This document shows positions 21,206-32,000 of a stretch of DNA of 64,000 nucleotides, one piece after another. Origin of the DNA: Metellina segmentata (lineage: Eukaryota; Arthropoda; Arachnida; Araneae; Tetragnathidae). Where the stretch lies: contig OX375877.1 in the NCBI GenBank assembly GCA_947359465.1, positions 23,385,235 through 23,449,234 on the forward strand. Reading direction: 5' to 3'. Within the stretch, counting starts at the first letter, position 1. Every line of letters starts with the position of its first letter. The notes beneath the pieces were generated by a model. The model did no database searches and was not told the origin of the DNA. It was given only the letters and a program-made list of their open reading frames with translations. The translations under genes and the position numbers were made by a program.

Positions 21206-22885
21206 GGAAATGAGTATGAGAAAATTGTACACAAATTCTAAAGATTTAAAAGACTTATGGAGGAAATCTAATTCTTTAATTGAAATAAGTAAACATTAAG
21301 ATTAACACTTTAAAGTGTTAGGACACATTTGGAACAATAATGAACACACTCTGGGGCTTGACTTAAGATCAATGTTGTCAACTTTGGATGAAAATGTTAT
21401 GCTCTAAAAGAAACGTTCTCCACACCGCTGCAAAAATTTACGATCCCTGTGGATTTATAACGTCTTTCCTGATTCAAATAAAGTGCATTTTTCAGGAGTC
21501 ATACGCAGCTTGGTGGGATTGGGATGAATTGAACTCAGGAGAAATTAAAGAAAATTGACCAACCTGGTGTAACAAAATACAATAATTGCAAAATTCAATT
21601 ATACCTCAACATTACTTTTCCACCACGAGTATAATAAGTGGTGAAGATTTACATTTACACGTGTTCTGCGATTCCTCTTTAAAGGCTTTTCGAGCAGTGG
21701 CATATTTAAAATACAAAACATCAGAAGACACTTCTCAAACTAATTTCGTAATCTCCAGATCTAGGGTTGCGCCTATTAAAAGGTAAACATTGCTGCGTTT
21801 GGAGTTGATCGGTGCTGTAATAACCACAATAATAGTTAAACATCTTAAAGCCATCTTTAAAACTATAGAAAGGGTATTTCTGTGGAGTGACTCGACAATT
21901 GTACTCCATTGGATAAAAGGCTCAGCGTCCAGATGGAGGCCATTTGTGTCAAACCGTCGCAGCAATTCAGGAAGTTAAGGACCGCAGTGTTTGGAGGCAC
22001 TGTATAAGTAATCATAATCCTGCAAACTTGTTGACGAGAGGATGTTTAAGTAAAGATTTCATTAAATCGAAAATGTGGTAGCATGGCCCTGAATGGTTAA
22101 ATGAACCAGAAAACATTTGGCACAAGGTAAAGGGATTTCAATATGACTCAATTGGCAGAGAGATCGTATCTGAAAAAAATTATTGATCCGGGAAGATTTA
22201 GCAACTTTTGCAGACTATTAAGAGCGACTGCTTGTGTACTACGTTTTGTTGATGTACTTAAAAGAAAGAAGAGTCTTAAGGGTCCTCTTACATCTGAATT
22301 ACTCAATGGAACTGAGCAGTTTTGGGTAAGAACTGATCAAATTGAATCTTACTTTAACGAAATTACATTCCGGAAGAATGGTAAACCTCTTCCAAAAGGC
22401 TCAAAATTATTATGTTTAAACCCGTTTCTGGATCTCAAAGAATGTCCTGCGAATAAGGGGACGGTTACACAAAACCTATTTTTCAATGTGTGGAAAGTAT
22501 CCAATCATACTCACTTCTAAATCACAATTACTGAATTATTGATTTTAGAATCCCATGAAAGAGTATTTCATTATGGTGTATGTCACACACTAGTTCAAGT
22601 GAGAGAAAAATAATGGATCTTAAAAGCCAGACAAACTATAAAAGTAGTTATAAAAAAATTGCATTTGCTAAAGATTCTATTCTTTTCAAGGATACCAAAA
22701 TGTTGTATAACTACCAGCTGAACGAGTGGAACAATCAGCCTCATTTTCGATTATTGGTGTTAATTATGCTGGTGCGCTATTTGTGAAAGATAGTGTAGCA
22801 AAACAGTATATTCACTTGATAACTTGTACATTGAAAACGTGCTAAATTAGAATTAAAACAAATGTGGTCAGTTATAAATCATCTA
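21206..22885 (+). pseudogene. BEL/Pao pol relic (A17/RNase H region, integrase start), unit A
   Basis: In order: TNSKDLKDLWRKSN (21230), LKVLGHIWNNNEHTLGLDL (21310), VLHTAAKIYDPCGFITSF (21420), LHVFCDSSLKAFRAVAYL (21655), SRVAPIKR..LLRLELIGAV (21770) and FLWSDSTIVLHWIKGSASRW (21880), all typical of the Pao pol region and RNase H. Then an H2C2-type integrase zinc motif, ESHERVFHYGVCHTL.Q, near 22550 and the first part of the integrase core. It ends at GTGGTCAGTTATAAATCAT where the CR1 3' end begins. Many stops; an internal deletion removes most of the integrase core seen in unit B. Confidence 0.85.
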
Positions 22886-22903
22886 TACAAATACAAATAT
22901 TGA

Positions 22904-22940
22904 CGACCAGCTACAGGCTCAAACCCAACAAGGCTGGTCG
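22904..22940 (-). other. 3'-terminal hairpin of CR1-like element, unit A
   Basis: Eight-base inverted repeat CGACCAGC/GCTGGTCG with a 21-base loop next to the 3' terminus; conserved in unit B at 46151-46187. Such 3' structures are typical recognition features in CR1-type LINEs. Confidence 0.6.
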
Positions 22941-22944
22941 TTCG

Positions 22945-25759
22945 TTTATGAGTTCCCCAATTCCCACTGACTATCCAATTGCATCTTAAATTCGTACACT
23001 CCCTTTCAATTAACTGTATTTTCTGGCAACGCGTTCCATTTGTCTATTACCCTATTAAAGTAGTAGGTTTTCCTTAAATCCCGACTCAAATGATTCTTTT
23101 TCAATTTATACCCATGGCCCCTTGTTCTGTTATGCCTTGTTCTGTTATTGAAATTTAAGCCCTCTGTCCCCTTGTTTTACCAACTTGAAAAGCAGAATCA
23201 AATCCCCCCCGCCTCCTTCTTCTTTCCAGTGTATACATGTTTAGCTTACTTAAACGTTCATTATAGCCTAGATTTGCTATCCCCTTTATTATTTTTGTAG
23301 CTTTGTGCTAAACCCTTTCAGTTAATTCTATATCCTTTTACATATATGGAGCCCAGAATTGTACAGCATATTCTAGATGTGGTCTTACTCAGCCCTTGTA
23401 TAACGGCAAGATTATATTCTTATCCCTTGAAGTTACAGTCTTTTTAATATACCCCAATAACCTATTAGCCTTTTTACCCGCAGATGAACATTGGTGATAC
23501 ATTTTATAATCCCTGTGAATTACCACCCCAAAATCCTTGATTGCTTCTCCCTCCTTTACCTTTACTCCTTGCAGACAGTACTCGGCTCCACTGTTCCTGT
23601 AACCCATATGCAGAACTTGACATTTCCCTACATTAAATGACATACCCCATTTTACAGCCCATTCGGATATCTTATCAAAATCCCCTTGTAAATTCTCTAT
23701 TTGTAACTTGGAATCCACTGTCCCCCATATTTTTAAGTCATATGCAAATATACTGATTCTATTCTTAATCCCCTGACGTATATCATCTATGAAAATTATA
23801 AATAAAATTGGTCCCAAAACTGATCCCTGAGGCACCCCACTTATAACGTCTGTCCACTGTGAATAATTTCCTTTTACCTGCACTCTCTGCTTTCTACCCA
23901 ATAACCAATTCTTTATCCATATCAATGTTTTCCCCTGAATCCCCTGCCTTTCCAATTTAAATTGTAATGCCACATCAATGTACATGATATATACACTGCT
24001 CTTATTATACAGCTCCTCAGTAATTTTTTCGTAGAACTTCAAACGGTTTATAGAGCAGGATCAGCCCTTCCTAAACGCATACTGGTTATCTGACAACAGT
24101 TCCCCTTCCTCCAAGTATAACATTATATGCATTTTAAAAAGAGATTCAAATATTTTGACAATTACTGATGTTAGACTTACTGGTCTATAGTTGTCCGGAT
24201 CGCTTTGTATTCCCTTTTTGAAAATTGGAGTTATGTTGGCCAACTTCCAATTCATTGGTACCCAACCCGTGCTATATGTTGAATTAAATATGATGTGAAT
24301 TACGTCCCCCAATTCTTCCGCGCATTCCACTAGTACTCTCGGATATATATCGTCTAGCCCTGGTGCTTTAGATGGCTTAATTCTTTTCTTCTATTCTTTC
24401 TACTATTTCTTCCCTGTTTAATTTGTATTATTTAATTGTACACCCTGCAAAGGCTCCATCCTTGGGATCCTTTTTTAATTTATAGTTACCATTGAAAACC
24501 CCCAGAAAAATGTCATTTAACACGTTTGCCATTCCCACCTCGTCTCGAATTAATTCTCCTCCCCTCCTCTCCAACGGGCCAAGTGTAGAACTAAAAAATT
24601 TTTTTACCACTTGCATATGCAAAAAATTCTTTTGGGTTTATATTTGTTTCCCTTGTTTTTCCTCCAAGGACACCTTTTGCTTCCGACTAATATTTTTAAA
24701 TTTCTCTGGCTTTCTATTCTAGATTTTTTCCCCCTGAAAACCACATAGTGAGCAAGTTTCTAGATTTTCCTTTTTTTCTGAAAGTTACATGTTTTTTTTA
24801 TCACCCTGTCTAACTTCTTAAATTCCTTCATTGTTCAGAATGATGCTTTGATATTAATTCCCCTTTGAATGTCTTTTTTAATTCTTTCCTTATCCTATGA
24901 AAATTTACCTTTCTGAAATTTTGAATTATCCTACTATTGATTGTGTATGCTGACTGAAAATTTATACTTAATCTGATACTTCTATGATCACTTTCTCCTA
25001 GTGGCTCACCTATAACCAAATCCTGCACACTATCCTCATCATTGCTGAAAATCAAATCCAATATTGCACTGTCCCTAGCATCCTCATACATCATCTGGTA
25101 CAAAAAACAATCCTCTATAACTTCCAAAAATTCTGCCCCTTTCCCATTTGTAGCTAGATTGTTTCTCCAGTCAATGTTTGGATAATTATAGACCTCCATT
25201 AAAATTAATTCTCCTTTTTGACATGCTTCGTTTATCAGATTGCACATACCCTTTTGCTGTTCTTCACTGCTAACGGGAGGTCTATATATATTACCCAGAA
25301 TTAGTACTTCGCCTTTGTCTGTATTCAGTTTCACCCAGACTGATTCTCCACCCTCAGTTTTACTATTTAACTCTTATTACCGTACAGTTTAAGAATTCTC
25401 TCACATAAATCAAAACCCCACCCCCTTTCTTATTCACTCTGTCCTCCCTAAACATTGTGAATCCACTCAATTCTAGAATTTGTGCATCTTCACTGCTTGT
25501 CCAACATTCAGTTATCCCAATGATATCTATATCCTCTGCTTGTGCAATTCCCCTGAGCTCATCCATTTTATTTCTTACACTGCCGAGCATTATAATAAAA
25601 CACTTTTAGCTTATTTTTCACCCTTGTATTGCACTTTCCCTTTGTAATATTTGTCTTGGTATTGTTTTTCTCCCTTACATTGCACTTTCCCTTTGTATTG
25701 TTTGTCTTCTGTAATTTAGACCCTGTTAGTTTTCCTAAGTAATTACTGTGTACTGTCAA
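22945..25759 (-). pseudogene. CR1-like ORF2 (endonuclease-reverse transcriptase) relic, unit A
   Basis: Endonuclease blocks: GSVRNKMDELRGIAQ, DIDIIGITECWTSSEDAQI, GGGVLIYVREFLNC, LGNIYRPPVSSEEQ, YNYPNIDW and LGESDHRSIRLS (25590 down to 24950). RT blocks: WKLANITPIFKKG, NYRPVSLTSVIVKIFE, DVISGVPQGSVLGPILF and then FAYDLKIWG, where the catalytic FADD box has become FAYD (near 23745). A conserved C-terminus with WNALP-like sequence lies near 23020. A repeated NTKGKCN segment near 25640-25740 makes the N-terminal linker. Several frameshifts break it. Confidence 0.87.
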
Positions 25760-26177
25760 CCCTCTATGTCCTACCCATCCCTGCTTGTATTCTAGTTTTT
25801 TGACTCCAGAATATTCAAAACCCGCTTGCCAACCTCCCTATTACCTATCAGGCTTAAATGCAAAGTGTCCCTGCTTATCCAATCCCTCCTATACTCCATA
25901 AAAACATCTAAAAACCTAACCTCCTCCCTCTTACACAAATCCCTTAACAACCCGTTCATCTTACTTTCCCTTTGATTTAACCACCCATTATCTAACACAG
26001 GGGTGGCCAACCTGTGGCGCATGCGCCAAACTCGCATTTCAAACAAACATTTCTTCGCAATTTTTTGAGTTTGCATTTATATTATGTGTGATATGACGCA
26101 CTTGTGATCTGTTTGTTCTTTTTCAAGATTTTTTGTACTTTTTATTTTCTTGTTATTTATCTCTGTGCAAAAAAAAA

Positions 26178-27606
26178 ATGAGCAAAAGAAGTGCAAAAAG
26201 TATGAGAGAAAAAGTTAATTTAAGGAACAGTAAGAAAATGAGTTATTTACAGCAAGTCCATCAGGAAAATCGTTTTTTGCATTGTTTGTGAAACTACTCT
26301 TTCACATAATAGAAGACAAGATTTTAATAAACACTATAAAATACAGCATCAGGCTAACATAGAAGGAAAAATTAAACTTGTTCTCGTGTCGGAGTTACGT
26401 AAAGAATATGTGACTAAAAAAGGAAGAAATCAGAAGACAAAATATTTTTGCTAATGTCAGTTGTGTAGACGAGGTGATGACAGAAGCATCCTATGAAATT
26501 GCTTTAGCATTAGCGAAAAAAAAACTGTTCTGTTTCCAAATATTTGCACGCCATCTTGGTAATAAAAGTATTGAAAAAAAATCAGACGAAATTGCTATAC
26601 CAAGGCAAACTAATGCGAGATATATCGTGGAACTCTCTCTCTCTCTTTCTCTCTCTCTCTTTCTCTCTCTCTCTCTATCTCTATGTATGTATGTATTTCA
26701 ACAAATGGGAGACTTTTCTCTAGTTTTGGATGAATCGATGGACATATTTGATGTAGTCCAGTTGTAAGCATTTTTGTAAGAGGAATGGATTATAATTTTA
26801 ATATTGAACTAGTAGATTTATAATATGGTGAACCTTCTCTTTATTGTGAGGTGCGCTGGCTTCTAGAAGACAGGTTCTGAGTAGATTGTAGAAATTAAAA
26901 AATGCTATTTTTAATTTTTGAGAACAGAAAATTGAACTCTCCTGATGAAAGAACTTTATTATTTGATAACAACTTACTATTTGAATTGGCATTTTTAGTT
27001 GATGTACTAGCCGTCTCAATTAACTAAATTTAAAGCTACAAGGCAAAAAGAAATTATTTCCTAGCTTAGTAAATAGCATTAATTAATTTAAAATGACATT
27101 AAATCCGTTCATCTCTCAGTTAGAAAATCAGGATTTCAGTCAATTTCCACAGTTGAAAGAGCAGAGTGGATGTGCTGCGGATAATAACAATTTGACCAAA
27201 TATATTAAAATTAGTTATTACAAGGGTCATTTGAAAGTCGTTTTCTTGATTTGGCTACAGAAGAAAACTACATGCTCTCATTAATAAAGCATTTTCACTT
27301 AGAGAACAAAACGTAATGAAGATGCCTAGTAACATACAAATGGTACTTATTGATTTAAAAACAAATTCATTATTGAAATTAAAGTTTCATGAGCTTTGTT
27401 ATTCAGATCAAAACGTTTCTGACATGATTAATTTTTGTTATTCATTACACTGTAAGCACTTTCCGGAACTAAGAAAATTTGCTAAAAGTTATATTTGTCG
27501 AGTTGGAACGACATACAGATGTGATGAAGCATTTTCATCCATGAAATTTATTAAAAGGAAAACGAGGTTGCGAATGACTGATTCAAATTTGAGGAATTCT
27601 CTGTAA
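26178..27606 (+). pseudogene. hAT transposase relic (GTF2IRD2/ZBED-like), unit A
   Basis: The N-terminal piece MSKRSAKSMREKVNLRNSKK starts at 26178. A BED-type zinc-finger-like stretch follows (IVCETTLSHNRRQDFNKHYK, near 26290) and then a DFSLVLDESMDI block near 26710. The C-terminal piece at 27316-27606 includes TTYRCDEAFSSMKFIKRKTR, the hAT dimerisation region. A CT-rich microsatellite (26632-26680) lies between. The family resembles transposases that gave rise to vertebrate GTF2IRD2 and ZBED genes. Many stops. Confidence 0.8.
26632..26696 (+). repeat. CT-rich microsatellite within hAT
   Basis: A CTCTCT run with occasional TTT is followed by GTATGTATGTAT. Unit B has only a short CTCTCTCTGTATGTA at the same place, so the tract expanded in A or shrank in B. 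Confidence 0.85.
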
Positions 27607-28365
27607 TAGACATTGTTTTACATACAATATAGTTAAATCATTTTAAAATGTTAATTATGTCGATAAACATACTTTAATTAAAAACGTTACCAAGGATATA
27701 TTGTAGGACCATGAACGTAAGGTATAAAAGGTGCTTGAATTGTATGGCGCATCTGAACTCGTATGTGAAAAAAATTGGCGCATGGTATGTAAAAGGTTGG
27801 CCACCCCTGATCCAACCCATACCTAGGTAGTAACCCTAAGACTGTAACCTCTACCCCATGAGACTTAATGCCTTTCAAAAGTGTTTCCGCTTCCCTTTTA
27901 AACTCAACGTTAGTGGTCCTCTCTACATCATTAGTTCCAACCCACACTACTGCCCTTTTCCTATCCCTTTAGCTACACCTGCCTTAACTGCCTCAACTAC
28001 ATGTTTGACCCTGGCACCTAGCAAGCAACACATTGCAAAATTGCGCTTTTTACGCACTACCATGTCTTTCAAAACCCTAGTCATTGAATCTACAACCACA
28101 AACACTTTAGTTACCTTATCAACCTCATCCCCCTGATCTACATGTCACAAGTCTACACACTGAACACTCTTTTCCACTCCCTCTGCAAACTTCACCTTCC
28201 AAGCCTCCAGCTGCTTCCTCAAATCACCCAACTCTAGCTCCTTCATTTAAATTCAACCTTCTCTGACATTTTAACCCCACTCACACCACCCTTTCGTGTC
28301 TCAACTATATTCCCACACGAGTCACATTCCACATAGAACTCCCCACTGGCTCCCTCTGTCCTCAT

Positions 28366-29251
28366 CTAATTTAACATCCTAACTATACCCATGCTAACCT
28401 GATCTGAAAGTGAAAATTTTTTACACTTCCAACAGCATAAAGTGGGGACCCCTTGCTTTCTGATTATGCAATGTAAGACAAGGGATTATGTCCAGGCCCA
28501 TTTTAAAGCCTTAAATTTTAATAATAATTTTAACCTTTTAGATTGTTAAATCTTTAAACTATTTTAATGTTTATTTCTCGTTTATCTTTTGTTCACGTCT
28601 CTTCACTGTGGTTGATTTCTTGTTGCTCCTTTTACCACTGTCTGGTGTTTTACCTCTAATAGTTTATCTTTCCCTGTTGGCTTCACTATAATGACGCGGT
28701 ATTTGTGGGATATCTCTAGGTTGCGGAAGTTGAGGAGACACGTTTGTTTATTTATTTATATTTATTTACAATCTGCTTATGTGTAATCTCTAATCGCGCT
28801 ACGCCTATGGAGACTGGTGATCCTGTGATCTTCTCGTGCCTCTTCCGCCTGGATTTTTATGTAAGGGCCTGGAACAATGATCAGATCCATTTTAACTCTT
28901 TAAAACCTTTTAACCTTTTGGACTCTCTCTCTCTTCGTTTTATCGTGTATTTTATTATTTCATCGAATATCGACCGCATGTGTTTCTCTTGTGTGTTCTT
29001 GTATTTTCAGTGTTTTTTACATGACTTTTCTGACCGATGGTATTTTTCGGTTCTTATTTTTTAGCAGAAATTTTTTTCTCAAATTCCTGCCTTGTGCCAT
29101 TGTTTGTTTTTATTCTGGCGTGTTGCCACTTGTAGACTAAAATAATTGATTTTTAATAAACGTGACATGCCTCAATGGAGGCCCTCCAACCCAAGGTCAT
29201 TAAAGGTGCTGTAAGCCCCTAGAGAGCGGACCCAGGGCGGGTCTTAAAAAA
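28366..29251 (-). mobile_element. 5' untranslated region of CR1-like element, unit A
   Basis: Non-coding sequence between the ORF1 start and the resumption of BEL/Pao integrase at 29252. It is missing in unit B, where a deletion joins ORF1 directly to 51205. An open stretch on the opposite strand (28744-29064) has no recognisable domain. Confidence 0.5.
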
Positions 29252-29460
29252 ATAAAACGGCATAAAATGAGAGTACCTATATACTGTAAAGAGCCGCCTG
29301 GGGAGGGGGGATAAAAACGCATGGGCGTACAGTGAAAGTAGCTCTGCGAAAGACCCTTTGAAAGTCTTCTCTGACCATTGAACAGTTACAAACTCTCCTT
29401 ACCGAAATAGAAGGAATGGTTAACTCTCGACCTATTACCTATTTTGGAAGTGACACGTTT
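29252..29460 (+). pseudogene. Distal BEL/Pao integrase fragment, unit A
   Basis: AAACGGCATAAAATGAGAGT and GAGCCGCCTGGGGAGG continue the integrase sequence interrupted at 22885; GTGAAAGTAGCTCTGCGAAA corresponds to VKVALRK after the third catalytic block. The fragment ends near GTGACACG. Confidence 0.75.
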
Positions 29461-30488
29461 AATTTAGTTAAATTTGAATGGTATGTATTTAATACTAAGT
29501 AACTAAGGTTTGGCTCTTTAAAAAAATGAAAAACTGGAATATGGCTCTCATTGACCTCATGCGTGTTCACCTCTGATCCATAGGATTCAACGAAATTATC
29601 TATAGATTGTGGTCTATAATCCTATAAAATTGTAATCCGTTTTTCTATAAGCTTTATAAAGTAAGGTCTATACAAATCTATTGAATGCCTGTAGAAACTT
29701 TTACAGAAGCTCATTTCTTGTTTCGCAATATTACTTTTCTATAGAATTCTGTACTAATAAATTTCTATAGAATCGGAGCTCGTTATTCTCTATACAAATA
29801 TTCTAGAATTTTTTTCCCCTAGAAACGAAATTTTGTTTTTCAATTGAGTTTTATTAAACTTTATAAAAAAGTTTCGTAAGGGAACATTTATGGTCCTGAA
29901 ATAAATGTGAAGTTGCCTGAACAGTTTTGATTTTTGTTACATCTTGGCAAAATGGTAGAGTTCTGCTCCCCTAGAAAAGAATAAACTTAAATACATGAAA
30001 ATGAAGCAATGAATGCAAACACAATGGAGGGAAATATTTTTTTATTGAGTTTTAAATTCGAAATATCATGAAATGTGCTTTTTAATTTTTCTAATAAAGA
30101 AAGTATAAGAGGTAATTATACAGGTATACCAATATATAACATGAATGATGAATCAAATTTTTATGTCAGCTTTTAAAAGTTTTCATCGGAACGTTTTGTA
30201 TGTAGTTTTTCTGCAAAGTTTCGAAATTTCAATGTAGGTTTGTTGGTTCTTATTCATGGAGATTCTAAAACTATGCTGAATATGCCTCTGCTTTCCAAGG
30301 AAATCAGCTGAGCATGGATTATCTGAGTCTTTCTTTGTCTTGATTTGTAATGCCAAAAAAGTGTGAAGTATTAAGCATTCCAGTTCAGAGTTGCTTGTAA
30401 CGATAACATTATTTAGGTCAAAATTGACGAGTCCGCAGTCCATTCGGTTTAGAAGGAAGGCATTTTTTGCAGTGACTCTCAGTGATGC
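29461..30488. repeat. Unit flank; possible 3' region of the exon at 30489
   Basis: AT-rich. From about 29720 it is collinear with 51205-51963 of unit B. The sequence has several TCTATAGAAT-like motifs (29580-29800). TTTATT near 30041 gives a minus-strand AATAAA that could polyadenylate a transcript through the exon. An 86-codon minus frame (30183-30443) is truncated in B and is not called. Confidence 0.45.
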
Positions 30489-30786
30489 TTAGTACCACTG
30501 AGACGTCAGGACAAAATTGTCTGAGCAATTGTTGTCAACCTCATCTTCTCCGTCGAGATCTGTGGCATCCTCTGCAACTGGTGTGTCAACAGCTTGTGTA
30601 GCAGCTTGTTGAACCCTTTCTGCCATCTCGTCTTTGATGGTGCGGAGACGCAAGTCCATGTATTCATCCGGATGTTCTGCATTCCATTCTGCCAGGTAGT
30701 CGCGTTCCACGTAGGGCTGCAATTTCTTTTCTTTGGCCTCCTTTCTGGCCTGTTTCTTCTTAATTCTTTTTTCTTGAAACTTCCTT
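30489..30786 (-). CDS. Candidate terminal exon of an unrecognised gene, unit A copy
   Basis: On the minus strand CCTACTATTTCAG precedes an open 298-bp stretch that ends in TAA (TSQWY stop). The peptide of about 98 residues begins RKFQEKRIKKKQARKEAKEK (strongly basic), continues PYVERDYLAEWNAEHPDEY and MDLRLRTI, and ends in an acidic tail, GEDEVDNNCSDNF. The unit-B copy has exactly the same length, acceptor and stop. I do not recognise the protein; the basic then acidic makeup is compatible with a nuclear protein, but that is a guess. No upstream exon was found. Several differences between copies change amino acids, so constraint after duplication is doubtful. Confidence 0.42.
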
Positions 30787-30994
30787 CTGAAATAGTAGGT
30801 TGGTATTTATTAATTTTCCAAAATACAAAGGACACATTATATGTATTTTAAACCAACAGTTTATGGTAAAACGTAATGTTAACATACACCAAAATGCCTA
30901 CAAATAAGAAATGTAAGGATGATATAAGGAATAGATCTCATACATTTGTTTTCCAAACCAATCCAACATCTTGAAAGTTGATTAAGACGACTGC
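30787..30994. other. Presumed intron start upstream of the exon, unit A
   Basis: Minus-strand sequence immediately upstream of the splice acceptor. Non-coding and shared with unit B (52262-52480). Confidence 0.35.
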
Positions 30995-31296
30995 GAAATT
31001 GGCGTAAATAGCACTGAAAGGTACTGTTCGTTTAAAACGTCGGTAAAATTGACGTAAGTAGCACTGAAAAGTACTGTTTGTAAGTAAAACGTCGATAGAA
31101 GTGACGGAAATAGCACTAAAAAGTACTGTTTATATCAAACGTCGATGAAATTGACGCAAATAGTACTGAAAAGTACTGTTTGTAAGTAAAACGTCGATAG
31201 AAGTGACGGAAATAGCACTAAAAAGTACTGTTTATATCAAACGTCGATGAAAATGACGTAAATAGTACTGAAAAGTACTGTTTATAAATAAATTGC
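30995..31296 (+). repeat. 50-52-bp minisatellite, six units, unit A
   Basis: Units contain GACGTAAATAGCACTGAAAA, GTACTGTTT and AACGTCGAT and start at about 30995, 31045, 31097, 31147, 31199 and 31249. Lengths alternate 50 and 52 bp, and a 102-bp pair is repeated almost exactly (about 31060-31161 and 31162-31263). Unit B has four units and lacks the extra pair. Confidence 0.85.
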
Positions 31297-31855
31297 AGCG
31301 GAAAATTCCTCTACAACAAAAAATATCTTTAATCAAACGTATATTTATCTCACTTGATCAAAGCTTTAAATGCGCTAGTTAGCAGTTCGAAAGATAAAAC
31401 ATGAATGACGAAATCTTTTTAAAACAATACTTTTTACATGCGCAACAATGTTTGGGTTAACAGTGAATTAGAAATTTCGATGCTTACGTAACAATAGCCT
31501 CATCCATTATTATACTCAAATCAACGTTATTGTTTAAGGGGGGAAAAAGGAGAGGATTCAATTGTATTTAGTTCCATTGTTCTAAGTAGGGAGTTTAAAA
31601 TTTATGCTGAATTCAGAATTAATGATATAATATGTTTAATTTCAATTCATTATTTGATTTAATAGATCACATTTTTGATGATTCATAAGTCGTTAAAACT
31701 CTATTTCTAAATAATAAAACTGTTGTAACTATTAATAATTTTACGACACATGTCATGATTTGATTAACTTTCCATTTCTAGACTTATAAAATTCCTTTTA
31801 GCTCAGTCTATTTAAAGTGGCCAACATGAATGAAATAAATAAAACTAGCTGAATA
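31297..31855. other. Unit-end flank, no gene
   Basis: AT-rich and shared with 52671-52910 plus 56056-56358 of unit B, which are separated there by a TTAA-flanked transposon at the site TTATTGTTTAAGG (31539-31551 here). Confidence 0.6.
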
Positions 31856-31858
31856 TTA

Positions 31859-31997
31859 GGACCTGTTCACATGAAGCGTTTTCTAACGATAGCATAGATA
31901 GAAACTTGAATTAGAGGAACAAAAAAACATAATTTAATGCTTACGGAAATCTGACTTTGAAACCGCGAGTTAGAAAACTCCACATGTGAACAGGGCC
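31859..31997. mobile_element. PIF/Harbinger-like MITE, 139 bp, unit A/B boundary
   Basis: Left end GGACCTGTTCACATG, right end CATGTGAACAGGGCC, with TTA on both sides (31856-31858, 31998-32000). AGCGTTTTCTAAC and GTTAGAAAACTC extend the inverted repeat. A 3-bp TTA duplication and these ends suit PIF/Harbinger non-autonomous elements. It recurs at the same place in each unit. Confidence 0.75.
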
Positions 31998-32000
31998 TTA

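Larger units (their letters stand above)
25998..27809 (+). mobile_element. hAT element nested in CR1 ORF1, unit A
   Basis: The left terminus CAGGGGTGGCCAACC pairs with the right terminus GGTTGGCCACCCCTG. Flanking 8-mers ATCTAACA and ATCCAACC match at 6 of 8 bases, and removing the element rejoins the ORF1 reading frame at the duplicated Leu-Asp codons. Total 1812 bp. Relative to unit B it has lost about 320 bp of interior. Confidence 0.88.
25792..28365 (-). pseudogene. CR1-like ORF1 with SGNH-type esterase domain, split by hAT, unit A
   Basis: It starts MRTEGASGEFYVECDSCGN at 28365, with a CxxC that may bind zinc. Then comes an esterase-like region: VVVDSMTRVLKDMVV (GDS box expected; the Gly is lost here), WVGTNDVERTTN-like (unit B keeps it in frame), and KSHGVEVTVLGLLPRYGLD. 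After the hAT insertion it continues LDNGWLNQRE...REEVRFLDVFMEYRRDW and ends RDTLHLSLIGNREVGKRVLN, where DxxHL supplies the last catalytic pair. ORF1 esterases are known in CR1-clade elements. Stops and frameshifts are present. Confidence 0.8.
22886..29251 (-). mobile_element. CR1-like non-LTR retrotransposon inserted in BEL/Pao, unit A
   Basis: The 3' end is at the left with a hairpin (CGACCAGC at 22904 and GCTGGTCG at 22933) and a TATTTGTATTTGTATA-like tail. Going leftwards on the plus axis from its 5' side: ORF1 with an esterase domain, ORF2 with endonuclease and reverse transcriptase. BEL/Pao integrase sequence ends just before it and resumes at 29252, so it sits within that integrase. 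About 26 bp of target appear lost and no target duplication is seen, as is common for CR1. Its own ORF1 is split by a hAT element. Confidence 0.85.

Noticed and set aside
28744..29064. 106-codon plus-strand frame
   Set aside because: It is antisense to the CR1 5' untranslated region, rich in Phe and Leu from low-complexity sequence, with no domain.
17740..29460. A complete LTR retrotransposon with paired LTRs
   Set aside because: I could not find two matching terminal repeats around the BEL/Pao relics by eye, so no LTR is annotated for them.
30995..31296. CRISPR-like regular repeats
   Set aside because: Monomers are contiguous with no unique spacers, and the context is eukaryotic; this is a minisatellite.
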